Shown: piece after piece, positions 11,676 to 22,536 of the stretch
Layout of the letters: every line of letters begins with the position of its first letter
Numbering within the stretch: position 1 is the first letter of the stretch
From: Polymyxa betae
Taxonomy: Eukaryota; Endomyxa; Phytomyxea; Plasmodiophorida; Plasmodiophoridae
NCBI GenBank assembly: GCA_003693705.1
Contig: RBZT01000492.1
Span: 148-50,779, forward strand
DNA: 50,632 nucleotides
Direction of reading: 5' to 3'
Position numbers and translations under genes: made by a program
Notes under the pieces: model-generated
Database searches by the model: none
The model's input: the letters and a program-made list of their open reading frames with translations, nothing else
What the model was told of the DNA's origin: nothing

Positions 11676-13677
11676 ATGACCGACCTGGCGACCTCATTTA
11701 TTGATTTCGATGACGATTTCGATATGATGCAGTTCCATGGTAAGCACGCGTGGCTGCCGCCAAGGAAACCGAAACGCTGATCGACTCCGTAGTCTCCGAT
11801 GACGAGACCTCAGCAGCGTCAGATTGGCCGCCCGCCCCGTCCCAGGTTGACTGGGATTTGGCATCTAGGGCGACGTCTGCAGTTGATTCGCTGCCATCAT
11901 CTTCAGGTGACTACTGATTTCATAGGATCATTTGGGTTCAATGTAACATAAACTGTTAGGGTTCCTCAATTGCTGGAAAGAAGGGCCGCTCCCCGACATC
12001 TTCAATCTGGATGATGATGTCTTGACCCCAGTCCCTGAATCGATGGGCGTTGAGTCGCAGGATTCAGCGTCCGAAGAAGAGTCGTCGAGGCCAGAGATGA
12101 AACGAAGCCCAAGGTCGACGACCAGCCGAAGGTGGACTGATGCTGAGGTTCGTTTCCAATTTGTCACATTGTCCTTCAAGACTTGGTTTCTTCACTGCAT
12201 GTTTTTGTTTCGTAGCCATGTCCACATTTTCCGGGTTTCTAACTGAATTTTTTTTATTTGATCGTATTTGCTATCCAATACAGGCTGATTTCTTCGCGAC
12301 TTGTTTAAATCTAATTGTTGTCAGATTCGGGCCTTGAAAGAGGCTGTAGCCGAATATGGGACCGGCAATTGGAAGACCATCCAGTCTGATCCTAAATACG
12401 TGTCATTGCTTGGCGATCGTGTCAAGTCCTCGCTCCACAGGAAATGGAGTCGATTAAAGGCTAAGGTATTGCGAATGATTTTTCACACTTGACCTTTTAT
12501 AACTTGGCTTTTGCGTCAGTCGTTGAAAGAAGGCGGGCAGTTGAATCTTCTCCCCAAACCTGACTCTAAGCCATCGTTCAAATTAACCTCGCTGCCGACT
12601 TCTGCTCCTCAAGACATCAAAAGAGTAACGCCCATAGAACAACCTTCACGATCGCCTTTCCATGTCGGGTCGTGGTCGTTCGAATCAGCTCATGTATGTA
12701 TTGGCAATCGTCTGTGTTCGAAACCTTTATCTAAGCATGCTCATTTTCGTCAGTCGTCCATTAACCGAAACTGTATGGCTCAGTCACTACCAGCGCAGTC
12801 ATTTCAGTTTCAATGGAGCCCAATGAATCCCGGCGAACGATCGCAGCCGCCTATCTCAAGGACGACCCAACCTCCAAGTCAGTGTCAACATCGTGTCTCG
12901 ACCTCTAATTATCTTACTTTGGTTGAGTAGTGGGATTCCAACCTGGTTCGGCTCCCCATCCTGTACATATGGCTGTCTGTGTGGATCCGGCTGCGCCGCC
13001 GCCATCGCCTTTTGTCCCTCCGAAACAGCGATACCCATCTTTCGCCACGGTACGGTTCATCAGCGCTTTCATTCATGACTACTGATATTGCTTAGAATCC
13101 TCTAGCACCTTCGACATCGCCATCTAGACGGTCTAGTCTGAGTTCTCAGACGTTGCCAAAAACTCATGGGCTCAGTACTCTGCCAATGTCGAATCCACTT
13201 GGGTTAGGTTCTCAGACGCTATCTAATTCGCATGGTCTATCGCAATCTCTGCCAAAGTCGCGTCCTGTTCCGATCCCGAATAGCGTGAATTCTCAAAACA
13301 AAGCTCGTCGGTGGACGTCAGCGCAGGCGCAAGTCCTTGTCCAGGCCGTTTCGGCCCACGGTGAATCCAGGTGGAGGGAGATTCTAAATGATGAGAAGTG
13401 GGTGACATTCAAATCTGAAATATAGCAACTGTTGACCACATCTAGGTATGCATCGTTCTTTGCTGGCAGGAGTCCACAGTCGCTTGTACGGAAATGGAAC
13501 CGAATACAGACGAATTCAGCAAAGCATTTGGGGGCATCATGTCCACAGACACCGCCCATGTCATCTCCAAAGCAAGAGGTTTGTTACTCGTTATGTCTCG
13601 GAGCGAGTTCTAATTTTATAATTGTGCAGGAGTTGATGGATTTTGAAGACAATCTGTTAACTGATAATTTACTGTGA
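11676..13677 (+). CDS. Nuclear protein with two Myb/SANT domains
   Basis: Nine exons (11676-11739, 11793-11906, 11960-12147, 12325-12465, 12520-12877, 12931-13049, 13096-13397, 13446-13578, 13630-13677) join in frame to 488 residues. The first Myb domain (about 113-170) reads RRWTDAE then ALKEAVAEYGTGNWKTI and ends RKWSRLKAK. The second (about 385-440) reads RRWTSAQAQVLVQAVSAHG and ends LVRKWNRIQT. Each has the spaced Trp residues of the fold, and each is split by introns. The linker is Ser/Pro-rich with repeated LPK/LSQTL segments and the N-terminus is acidic. The first domain resembles telobox-like Mybs, so a telomere or promoter DNA-binding role is possible; this is inference. Confidence 0.83.
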
Positions 13678-13835
13678 ATTAGACATGGTGTTTCAGTTTC
13701 AGATCCCGATCGTGGGAGCCGTTGGGGTCATTGTATTGTAATAAAAAATACAAGGAAATATATTAATGCAATAACAAAAACAGAGTCATTGTACACATTT
13801 ATAGAAGCTCTAACCTTCAAAACATGGTCTTAGGC

Positions 13836-15332
13836 TCATTGCTGAACCTGTGCTTGAAGTTCTTCGTTTTGAGACTGCAGAAAATTACAGGTTTCACGAA
13901 GATTGTCGACTTCAGCTTCAACAGATCGGAGCCGCTCCAACTCCTTCAGTGTTGCAACATCATCCAATTCTGCTTTCGCATTGGTAGCTTTTTCAGCTTC
14001 ATAGGAAACAATCATGCCACGCAGACCTTCATTGTCCAGCTTCAATCTGGCGTTCTGTGGAACCAGGATCAGTTGTCAGAGTACAAAATGGTTGGAACAA
14101 AGCAACCTCAGCGGACATCGCCGCGATTTGATTCTGCAGCTCGCTGAGCCTCGTCTCCAGTCCAGATCGCTCGGAGCGAAGCCTGGCTGAATCTGAATGC
14201 AGCAAGGACACCTCCTGCTGAAGCAAAGTCATCAACTCCTGGCTCTGTTTCAGCCTGGTAGAAAGCTACAAAAGATGCTTAGCAAACGACAGAACGAAAT
14301 CAGCAGGATATCATGCCTTTATCTTTTCTTCTTTCAAACTGTTGCAAAATTTCACCAATTCGAATGGGTCAGGTTTGGACGCAGATGTCTGGTTTGAAAC
14401 GCGACCAAAAGCATTTTGCCATTCGAGTAATTGATCTTCCAATTGATGGACGTTTTCACTCAATTTTGCATACTCAGCTAATGATCTTTCTAACCTAATA
14501 AATAAGCTCACATCAGAGAGACTGAGAAGCAATCTGAGCAGAAGCTAACCGGGAGTTTTTATCCTCAAGGCCTATGATCTGTTCTTCTTTCAATCTAGTT
14601 TCAGAGGCAATGCTGCGAAGTCGTTGCAGCTCCTTTTCCATTTCGCCCAGCTTTAACTGATCGACGGCCGTTAATCTGAGCTCTTCGATCTATATTGAAA
14701 ACATGATGATCAGAAAAGTTTGCTCTGTCCAGATAAAAAGCATGGCAAATGGCAAGAGCTAAAACAAGCATGAACTGATCATAGACAAAACAGCTGAAAA
14801 CAAGATGAATTAATCAAAGCCCAGGAAAGCATTACCAAAGTCTACACGAAACAAAAGAAACAGAGGACTGTTAGCTGACATTTTGCATTTGAGAATCCCG
14901 ATGTCTTTGCAATCGTTCAATTTCAAGTCGCAGCTCGGCAATGGTCTCGTTATTTTCACGAACCTCGTCGCGAAGAGAAGTCATTTCGTTCTCGATTCGC
15001 GCACGATCGAACGCATCCTGCAGCAACCTATCCGAGCGATCCTGCAGATATTGCAGCTGGCTCTCCAACGAGATGATTTTCGCTCGATTTCTCCCAGATT
15101 CGCCTTCGTTCTCAGCTTTCATTTGCGCTAGGCTAGCCTGGCAGGCGCTGTCGACTTGAGCCTGAGCATGTCGGGCTGCATCTCGAGCCTGCTCGGTCTG
15201 GGCCAGCTTGGCCTGGAGCTTTGCGATGTCAGCCTGGGCCTGATCCAGGGACTGCAGCAGATAGCGTTGCTGGACGCGCAGACAAGATATTCGACCCTGG
15301 ACGCCCTTATCGTCGCTGTCATTGACAGCCAT
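13836..15332 (-). CDS. MAD1-like coiled-coil protein, short form
   Basis: Five exons (15332-14880, 14689-14550, 14494-14317, 14265-14107, 14054-13836) give 382 residues, almost all predicted coiled coil by heptad pattern. The middle (QLEDQLLEWQNAFGR, then PDPFELVKFCNSLKEEKI) followed by LDNEGLRGMIVSYEAEKA has the order and spacing of the spindle-checkpoint protein MAD1 just before its MAD2-binding part. The protein then stops: the MAD2-interaction motif and C-terminal RWD-like domain of MAD1 are not present before the stop at 13836-13838. The intron at 14266-14316 begins with GC. The match to MAD1 is by eye and weak in the N-terminal half; another centrosomal coiled coil remains possible. Confidence 0.6.
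14266..14316 (-). other. GC-AG intron in MAD1-like gene
   Basis: In the sense direction the junction reads AAAG|GCATGA ... TTGTAG|CTTTCT, 51 bp. No GT donor nearby keeps both flanking coiled-coil exons in frame. Confidence 0.7.
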
Positions 15333-15680
15333 CTGCAGGTCGCCCTTTTTCCGATCGCGACTGATTCACGCAAATGGGGTCGTCCAGAGGGATTTTTGCC
15401 TAAACCTTTATTGCAATCTTCGCTGCATCGAAAAGCTGAAATATTTCGATATCTATCAACTTCCCAATCACAGTTTAGATATCTTCTCAATGCTCAGTCA
15501 ATAGTGAACGATGTGATAGGGCTGGTTGGAAAAATCGCAATGGGTCTCGCTCCAGCCGAATCTATTCGGCAATACGGGATCAGCGGTCATGCAGTTATTA
15601 TAAAAGATTGTTTTAGTTATTCTGCATTGGGAAGAAGCTTTACATGAAGAATCGGAATTGTGATTCGTTTATTAATGAGT
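15333..15680. other. Intergenic, upstream of MAD1-like gene
   Basis: Between the start of the MAD1-like gene and the stop of the DsbA-like gene, both on minus. A plus-strand ORF crosses it but has no family features and is antisense to an exon, so it was not called. Confidence 0.4.
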
Positions 15681-16514
15681 TTAAGCTTGGGCCTGGTTAT
15701 TGGCAGTAGCCAGAAGGTTATCAATCATGTCAGTCCATTGGTTGATAGTCCAACTGGAGTTGATACTTGGTACGATCAAACCGTTCACGATGAACGTTGG
15801 CGATTCATGAACGCCTATTGAACAATTTGAGAAAGTAAAAATAATAGTTGAATCAATTACCGTTTTGACGACCGAATTTTGTATGATCTTTGACAAGGCG
15901 AACAGTCTTATCGTCAGTCAGGGCTTTGAGGAATGCTTCACGTCTAACCGCAGCGACCTTGAAGAACCAACTTAGACGATCAAGCGGCATTTGGTGACAA
16001 AAAACGTTTTGAAACAGAGGTGGAACACACTCTTCTATCACAAAAATATTTGTCAATAAACGCAAGCATGGTTGATATTTCGTACCTCTTGTGCAGCATC
16101 AGCAAGACGCGATTCAATCTGCTCTCGACTCTGTCTATAGACTTTATCATCAAGAAAGTCACTCTGATGTTCGTAAAGCCATGAAGTGAACTTGAACCAT
16201 TTCTCATCGGATCCGCCAGAAGCTTTCTTTACCGCCGCGGCTGCCAACGCCATCACATAGCCTTGCGGATGCCTGATATACAGCTTTAATTCCCAAATGG
16301 AAGCGATGATGTTTTAAGCAGACCATAGCTGGACCCAATCCAGCTTGCGAAATTGGCACTGATTGCTATTGTATTTAGTCGAGACGGAGACCAGCGTATC
16401 CCAAGCCTTTTTCGAGAACGGACATGTCATATCCAAAGCGATTACGACAGATACCAGGGGAAGGTTGCTAGCCCCAATCGATCCGCCAAGAAGATGCCCT
16501 ATCATACCGCTCAT
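15681..16514 (-). CDS. DsbA-like thioredoxin-fold protein
   Basis: Four exons (16514-16324, 16272-16086, 15957-15861, 15814-15681) give 202 residues. The thioredoxin-like start VVIALDMTCPFSKKAW carries CPFS where DsbA has a redox CxxC, so only one of the two Cys is kept. The strand WVQLWHPQG matches the VQPWHPQ signature of fungal and protist DsbA-like family members, and the end (ESPTFIVNGLIVPSINSSW) has the cis-Pro loop and the C-terminal NQWTDMIDNLL helix. With a single active-site Cys it is unlikely to be a classic disulfide oxidase; a glutathione-type or binding role is possible (inference). Junctions restore the family sequence at every step. Confidence 0.85.
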
Positions 16515-17177
16515 TATCGACGACGACCTGACAATATTGACACTGAATTACGTTAAGTGATTTTTATGCGATTTCTTCATTGCTGCCAAAGCTCTCATGA
16601 TAGTGACAGTGTTTTCTGTGCTGATTATTTCATAATTCACGTATGTCGATCATACATACGTCTCCAAAGCAGAGGAATACAGTAAGTCTAATGATAAACA
16701 TGCAGTTGATCAAGATCGTTCATCGATCTGATTACTTGTGAAAGAGCAATCAAATCGTCACGCAATTGATTAAATTTGGGAGGACATTGCTCATGCGAAA
16801 CTGACGTTTCAGTTTTTATGAGAATAATATTCGATGCATTAAGAAATACATCTTCACAGGGAACTGCATTTGTTGGTTATACTGTGTTGGCGGTTGTTTT
16901 CAAATGTATTGCTGTTTGACAGTTCATTTGGTATAGTAACATTATCGTTTGCTAATCCAGCAAGCCTCCAGCCATCCAAACCGATACACTTTTTTGCACG
17001 ATTTTGCGTGAATACAAAAAGTGCAATAATCTACGCACTTTAATTCAAAAAGTGCAAGATTCTTCGCACTTTTTAAAGAAGTTCCCCTAAAATTCAGCGT
17101 GAGTTTTGCTCGATATGTTCCCAAAATCTTGAGACTTGTCACAGTTTTTCCTTCTCTCGCGCGATACTGTCGTAATC
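16515..17177. other. Divergent promoter region
   Basis: Lies between the DsbA-like start (minus) and the DLST start (plus). Contains the paired GTGC hairpins at 17018-17074 described separately. No other gene seen. Confidence 0.5.
17018..17074. repeat. Two tandem AAAGTGC/GCACTTT inverted repeats
   Basis: AAAGTGC (17018-17024) pairs with GCACTTT (17035-17041); AAAAAGTGC (17047-17055) pairs with GCACTTTTT (17066-17074). Both arms are perfect and both spacers are 10 nt. A further half-site (cacttttttgcac) lies at about 16987-16999. They sit 104-160 bp before the DLST start codon. Confidence 0.8.
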
Positions 17178-19099
17178 ATGATTCGAGCCAGTGTTCGACT
17201 GCTCTTGTCCAGTACCGGCCCAAGGACTCATTACATTTTCAACCGGACAAGGTCTGTCCATGTTCTATCGGCATGGACAGGATTTCGTTCAGAACGCCAC
17301 TCGTACCGATTCATGTCGAAAAAAGTCGATGTACCGTCAATGGGAGATTCAATCACTGAAGGAACGATTTCACAATGGGTCGTAAAAGAAGGCGATTCGG
17401 TCAATGCTGATGATGTTGTTTGCGTTATCGAAACCGATAAAGTCAGCATTGATGTTCGAGCCCCTGTTTCCGGTAAGGTCACCAAGCATCTGGCTGAAAG
17501 CGATTCCGTCGTTGGAGTTGGTGCGCCATTGTTTGAGATCGAAGAAGGAGAAGGTGCCCCGGCCAAACCTGCTGAACCGAGTGCCGAGCCCCCAAAGAAG
17601 AAGGAGCCTGCAGCAGCAGCTGCTGCTGCTGCTACCGAAAAGCCTGCAAAGAGAGAGCCTGAGAAGAAATCGAGCAAGTCTGTTGCTGCTGATAAGGAGA
17701 AACCCAGTATGTTGCGCTATCTCATTTTGGTATTCTCCCATTTTGTTTTCACTCAGCTTTTCACACTTCTGCCTTGCTATTTTCTACTTTGTTATATCTC
17801 AAATGTGATCATATTTTTTTCCTAAACCTCTTTGCTTTCTATTTTGTGTCCTTATTGTTGCCACTATATCGCTTTCTACATTTGCAATCTTTTCCTCCGG
17901 CTGACTTGAATCAATAGCTACATCTGCTATGAAAGTAGCGGGTGGCGAGGGAACTGAAAAGCGAATTCCGATGACGCGCATGCGTGTTCGAATTGCCGAA
18001 CGTCTTAAGGAAGCCCAGAACACTGCTGCTTCATTAACGACGTTTAACGAAATTGACATGAGTGCATTGATGTCTCTCAGAAAAAAACACAAAGATCTAT
18101 TCCAAGTAACTGACTTTCTTACTGCGTGTTGCTTGTTCAACGTTGTTCTTTCCAGGAAGTGCATGGAGCGAAGCTTGGGTTTATGTCAGCATTCGTGAAG
18201 GCTTCGGTAAAGGCTCTTCGAGAGCAGCCTGCTGTCAATGCTTACATTGAAGGCAAAGAGGTGCAGTTATTACGCCGTTGTTTGCTTATCTCGAAATTCG
18301 TCGTGTTAGAAGCAAACTCTCCATTTCTGCCTACTGTGCTTTTGCTTTGTTCTACCCTCATCTTCCGTTTTGCAATCGTGTGATCCTTCAAACCAATATG
18401 CTCATATGTTCGTCTTAGATTGTCTATCACGATTATGTTGATATCTCTGTTGCAGTGGCAACGCCGACCGGTCTTGTTGTCCCTGTTCTTCGCAACTGCC
18501 ACACTATGTCATTTGCAGACGTTGAACATGCTATTGTCGCTCTTGGTTTGCGCTTGTTATCTAATTGATGTCATCTCATGCTCTATCAGGGAAGAAAGCC
18601 CGCGATGGACAGTTAGCATTAGAAGACATGGCAGGAGGTACCTTTACAATTTCTAATGGAGGTATCATATTGTTATTCAGCCGTTATACAATATCCATAA
18701 TTGCTTTAGGTGTATATGGCTCTTTGTTCGGCACTCCAATATTAAACCCACCTCAATCCGCTATTCTTGGGATGCATGGCATTTTCGACAGGTAGAATCA
18801 GCGTTTCAATCGCTAGATGTATCCGGTTTCTGGCTGAATTGTCATAATTTCACCCTAAGCTGACATTACTCATCTTATTTTGCTTTTTGTCACTGGGGTG
18901 TTTCTAATCATCTACTGGAACTGGTCACATTTTCTTTTGTAGGCCAATAGCTGTGAATGGCGAAATCAAGATCCGTCCTTTGATGTACATCGCTCTTACG
19001 TACGATCATCGGATCATCGACGGTCGTGAAGCTGTAACTTTCCTCAAATCTGTCAAGGAATCTATTGAAGACCCGTCTCGTCTTCTTCTAGAATTGTGA
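17178..19099 (+). CDS. DLST: Dihydrolipoyl succinyltransferase, E2 of 2-oxoglutarate dehydrogenase
   Basis: Seven exons (17178-17706, 17918-18105, 18156-18260, 18419-18545, 18590-18661, 18710-18791, 18943-19099) give 419 residues. E2 moves the succinyl group from E1 to CoA in the mitochondrial TCA cycle. A basic, acid-free presequence of about 55 residues is followed by one lipoyl domain with the lipoylated Lys in [11 protein letters not shown], an Ala/Lys/Glu-rich hinge with an eight-Ala run, no clear peripheral-subunit-binding domain (as usual for DLST), and the catalytic core starting at [15 protein letters not shown] and ending with the active-site motif [12 protein letters not shown]. 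The core motif and single lipoyl domain favour DLST over pyruvate dehydrogenase E2. Confidence 0.96.
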
Positions 19100-19266
19100 T
19101 ATTCTCAATACAATTTTAAATGTTTACCCAATTCGTGTCCCTGTATTTAGCTCCTACATGATTCCTAAGACTTCATTCTCTAAGGAAACCGACAGCTTCT
19201 AAACCATCCAACCTTTCTAGTTCCGTTTTTTCAAGCTCTCGAAATAAATATGTAATTGAATATACA

Positions 19267-20796
19267 TTAAAGGAAGATTCGAATAACTTCAGTGACAGAA
19301 TCGTTACAGACAGGGCATCGTTTCCATTTTGTTGCAAAATAACATGCGCCACATAGACATAGATGTCTACAGGGCATTGTCAAATACGACTTCTGATTCG
19401 ACCAGCATACGACACACGCCTTCTCATATTGCTCGGACTCGTCATCATTCGTTTCTATGCTCGGGGCCAGCGGTGCCGAATCAGCGGTCGAAGCCGGTGT
19501 CGTTCGGGTTCGGGCTCGGACGTCACCCCGTCTTCGCAAGCGTAGCTCTTTTGTCGTCCTTAGATAATGGTCGCAGATCTCGATTTGTCTCTGTAATCGC
19601 TTCCATACGTCAGCTTCGACAGCGGCTGGATTGCGTCCCAGCGAAGCTGCTACAACGCAGCGACGATTAACTTCTTGCTGGCGAACCGTCATCTGATCTT
19701 TGGCAGTGTTCAAATCGGCGACAAGATTGGCGCTTTGCGTTAGAAAGGCATCATCGTTCAACAAATCGGACTTCATCAGCGCTTCTAATCGATCTTGGAA
19801 GGGCATGGCACCACAATATTTATAGGCGGCAGATCGGCAGATTCCTAAAGGCAACCAGACCTTTGGCTCCAATATATGTACAATGACATTCGGGAATTTG
19901 ATCTGCACCTGTTGGAGTTTAGTGCCTATGGTTCGTAGCACTCAAATTTGTACCTCGTGCTCACTAGCAAGGAATTTGACTTCATTGGTCCATCCGAGAC
20001 TATAGTCGCAAGCATGTCTCGATTTCAACAATCGAGTTAACGCTTTCAGGGGCGAACAAATTCGAATTTCCAGAGCGGTCGCTGTGGCTTTCCCAATACC
20101 ATACGACCGACGCTCTCCTTCCGACACGCTTACAGCAAAGCCAGCTGATTGAAGCCGGTGAAATTCAATCCCATCTAGTAGTGCTTGATACATGGAAGGA
20201 CCAGCTTGACGAGCGAGACTTTGCAGCGTTTTCCGTGAGCCAGGCTCTTTGGTTTTCAAATCGACTCGACCTGCCTTCGCCAAAGATCGTAAAGCTCCAG
20301 CGTTGTGGACCCGAACCGCTAATGTCGCCATCGACGCCGACAAGCGCTGCATCCGATCCAAAAAGACGGTCATGCAGCGAACCGAACGTAATTTAATGGC
20401 GACCGAAGCAGCAGCGCTTATTTCAGCCTGGGTTGGGAGATTATAAGCCAAGAAACATTCGCAGATGGCAGCCCGATCCCGAACGACAGCCCAAATTAGA
20501 GCCGTCCATCCTTTCCAGTCAACAAGCTGAGTTCAATTTCAGAGGTCTCCTTTGCAGTTCACTTCAATTTGAATTACCCTCGGGTCTGCGCCTGCGTCAA
20601 GCAAATGCTCTCTGTAAAAGTAAGCTTCGATTGCTGTTTGATTTTTGCGATTAGTTTACACGAGGTTTAAATCGCCAAGCTCGGCGGCGATCATCAACGG
20701 TGTCCATCCTCGGCGGCAGCTCTGGACGTTGATGTACGAAGTGTCTGTCCACCAGGCCCGATTATGCAGAGCTACAAGCAGGACCGACTCCTCCAT
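19267..20796 (-). CDS. Ankyrin-repeat RING E3 ubiquitin ligase
   Basis: Four exons (20796-20660, 20611-20578, 20526-19954, 19908-19267) give 461 residues. The N-terminus holds two or three ankyrin repeats: GWTPLMIAAELGDLNLVEHL, then LLDAGADPR joined by splicing to LVDWKGWTALIWAVVRDRAA. A helical middle follows. The C-terminus is a C3HC4 RING finger: CVVC, then CRHLCLCGAC, then CPVC, ending in IRIFL, a common ending of RING proteins of the IAP/Mahogunin type. An ankyrin-substrate, RING-catalysis layout suggests a ubiquitin ligase; the target is unknown. The two introns inside the ankyrin block are 48 and 51 bp. Confidence 0.88.
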
Positions 20797-21110
20797 TTGC
20801 TAACCATCAAATCGTTATGGTCGTCTGATGGTACATAAAGGTCGCCAGGAGATGAAGCCTTAATTAATAAGCGTCCTGATGTTCCAATTGTGACAGCCTG
20901 TTGCTTTCAGATCATGATTGGATTAAGTTTCGCAAAGCTCCTTTGTTTTTGACGGAGTGACTTCATTGGCTAATGCCTTCGTGGTCAGCAAGCACAACAT
21001 TTTCTTTCTACAGCGCCTTTAGAATGAAATTAACGATCCATAATTCGGTGTAAATAGCCAGGTGTTTATCAGCTTCTGGTTTAAGATCACGCTGTCCAGA
21101 CGAGTTGTCT
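20797..21110. other. No gene seen
   Basis: Between the ankyrin-RING start and the first SMP-like gene. A possible shared upstream region; no motif or exon supported. Confidence 0.4.
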
Positions 21111-21335
21111 TTAACGGCCTCCTGATGGTTTTCCAGGATGTTCTGGGTTTCTAGCTGCAGCCGCTTGGGCCCGTCCAACGAATCCTGTTTGTGTGGTTTT
21201 CGATTCTGGGTTGCGGTCTCCAGCCGACTGGATCTTTGACGCAGCTGTGTTGGTCATGGGCTCCGAGGTTGACTTTCCGGGTCCTGAGTTTGAACCAGCT
21301 ACAGGAGCTGCTTGTGCTTGACCTCCGCGTGTCAT
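21111..21335 (-). CDS. Small SMP-like protein, copy 1
   Basis: A 74-residue protein starting at the ATG of MTRGGQAQAAPVAG; upstream codons are open but begin without ATG, so this start is chosen. It is Ala/Gly/Ser/Gln-rich, with no predicted membrane segment. The core AASKIQSAGDRNPES is followed by TQTGFVGRAQAAAARN, almost the same as the copy at 22537. The pattern resembles the SMP (seed maturation protein) modules of small fungal proteins, some of which are stress-linked and disordered (family resemblance by eye; function not known here). A Lys/Pro/Gly tail ends the protein. Confidence 0.65.
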   Translation of the reverse strand: MTRGGQAQAAPVAGSNSGPGKSTSEPMTNTAASKIQSAGDRNPESKTTQTGFVGRAQAAAARNPEHPGKPSGGR

Positions 21336-22070
21336 GGTTTGTTCCCACTCTGAAACACGGTTCGGAGATTGCAAGACGATTACCACGAACGACTGGCTCT
21401 AAGTCGATCGAGATGATGACGACCCATTTCTGGAAGTGATTCGGATGGTCATTATTTGATCGTATTGAAGACAACGGGAACGTCGTTTACGCCATTCATC
21501 CAGGTCGAATCGCTTCAAACTTTCAAGCTAAAGAAGTTCTGAATGCTAAGAAATCCAATTCTTTGTGATCCACATAGCTAATGAAACTGTTACTTTCATT
21601 TCAAGTCGTCTGTTTCTTTGTTGGCGAGCTATTAACATGCTCAAATGCCCTGAATACCTACCTATTCAAGAACTGCAGAATTTGCTGAACTCAGATCACG
21701 GAACTGTTTATTTCCCTCATGCTTTACTCGATGGACCAATAGCAAAGGTCAGAAACGGCACAGCAATCCTCATTTGACATGGACGTCTTATCGGTTGCCC
21801 TCAGAGCACAAAGCACAGATTTTAGAATCTTGCAAGCATTCACATCCTTTTACTGCTTGAAGCTCAGATCAAACATCAGCGAAGATATACTGAATACTTG
21901 ATCAGACTGTACGGCTGGCTGATGGCATGTTGAGGGTGACGGCAATCACCTGTATACATCCCTCATGATCCAGAACTAATGCTTGAGCAGATATTCTCTC
22001 ACAGACAGACCGATCTTTGAGCACTTAATTCTGTCACTTTTCTATTGCTTGTTGAGCGTAGATGGAGCGA

Positions 22071-22084
22071 TAGGGTTAGGGTTC
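22071..22084 (+). repeat. Short interstitial TTAGGG-type run
   Basis: The bases tagggttagggtt amount to about two TTAGGG units. This is the telomere repeat of most fungi and animals. Too short to be a chromosome end. Confidence 0.5.
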
Positions 22085-22109
22085 AGTAAAAGCTGCGATC
22101 ATTCCACAA

Positions 22110-22130
22110 GGATTGGATTGGATTGGATTG
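22110..22130 (+). repeat. GGATT pentanucleotide microsatellite
   Basis: Four perfect units (ggattggattggattggatt). Confidence 0.85.
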
Positions 22131-22259
22131 CACTCTTTGTTCGTATTTTTCGGCAGAGTGGGCGGCACAATAACCCTTGTACGAGGCCTGAACCGAGGTC
22201 CAGGTTCTCCACCTTAATAATTCAGAGATAAATCGGCACATGAATGAAAATCGAAATTC

Positions 22260-22275
22260 AGCCCTTCGGAGGGCT
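22260..22275. other. Perfect 6-bp hairpin with TCGG loop
   Basis: AGCCCT-TCGG-AGGGCT is a perfect stem. It is not followed by a T run and no RNA gene could be recognised around it. Confidence 0.4.
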
Positions 22276-22536
22276 TAGGGACTTTGACAGTGAAGGCAGC
22301 CAGCCACCTGTTGGCCCATTCCCTACAAGGAGTTGAACGCTGTATCTTCATGATTACTCGAGAGAAGGGGTGCTGGCAAGCACCTGCATGACACAGCACG
22401 ACCGAGCACAAGCCGGCAGCAGTCGTCATTCTATCTATAGTTAGGGCGCCACCGGGCCCTAATCTTTCTCCATATATTCAAAAGCGCCACATCACCTTCG
22501 GGACCATCACAGCGAACTTCATTCACGAACATCGTC

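Larger units (their letters stand above)
21336..22536. other. Gene-poor stretch with simple repeats
   Basis: About 1.2 kb without a supportable gene. It contains a short telomere-like run and a GGATT microsatellite (listed separately), and a small TCGG-loop hairpin at 22260-22275. A plus-strand frame at 21581-21688 starts with a hydrophobic signal-like stretch but ends after 35 codons. Confidence 0.5.

Noticed and set aside
15156-15647. Plus-strand 163-residue ORF
   Set aside because: It is antisense to the first exon of the MAD1-like gene, and its Leu/Gln/Ser-rich composition is what an antisense coiled coil gives.
21581-21688. Signal-peptide-like ORF (MKLLLSFQVVCFFVGELLTC) followed by FKNC
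   Set aside because: It briefly recalled the start of glucosidase II alpha, but the FCxRxR continuation is missing in all frames and the ORF stops after 35 codons.
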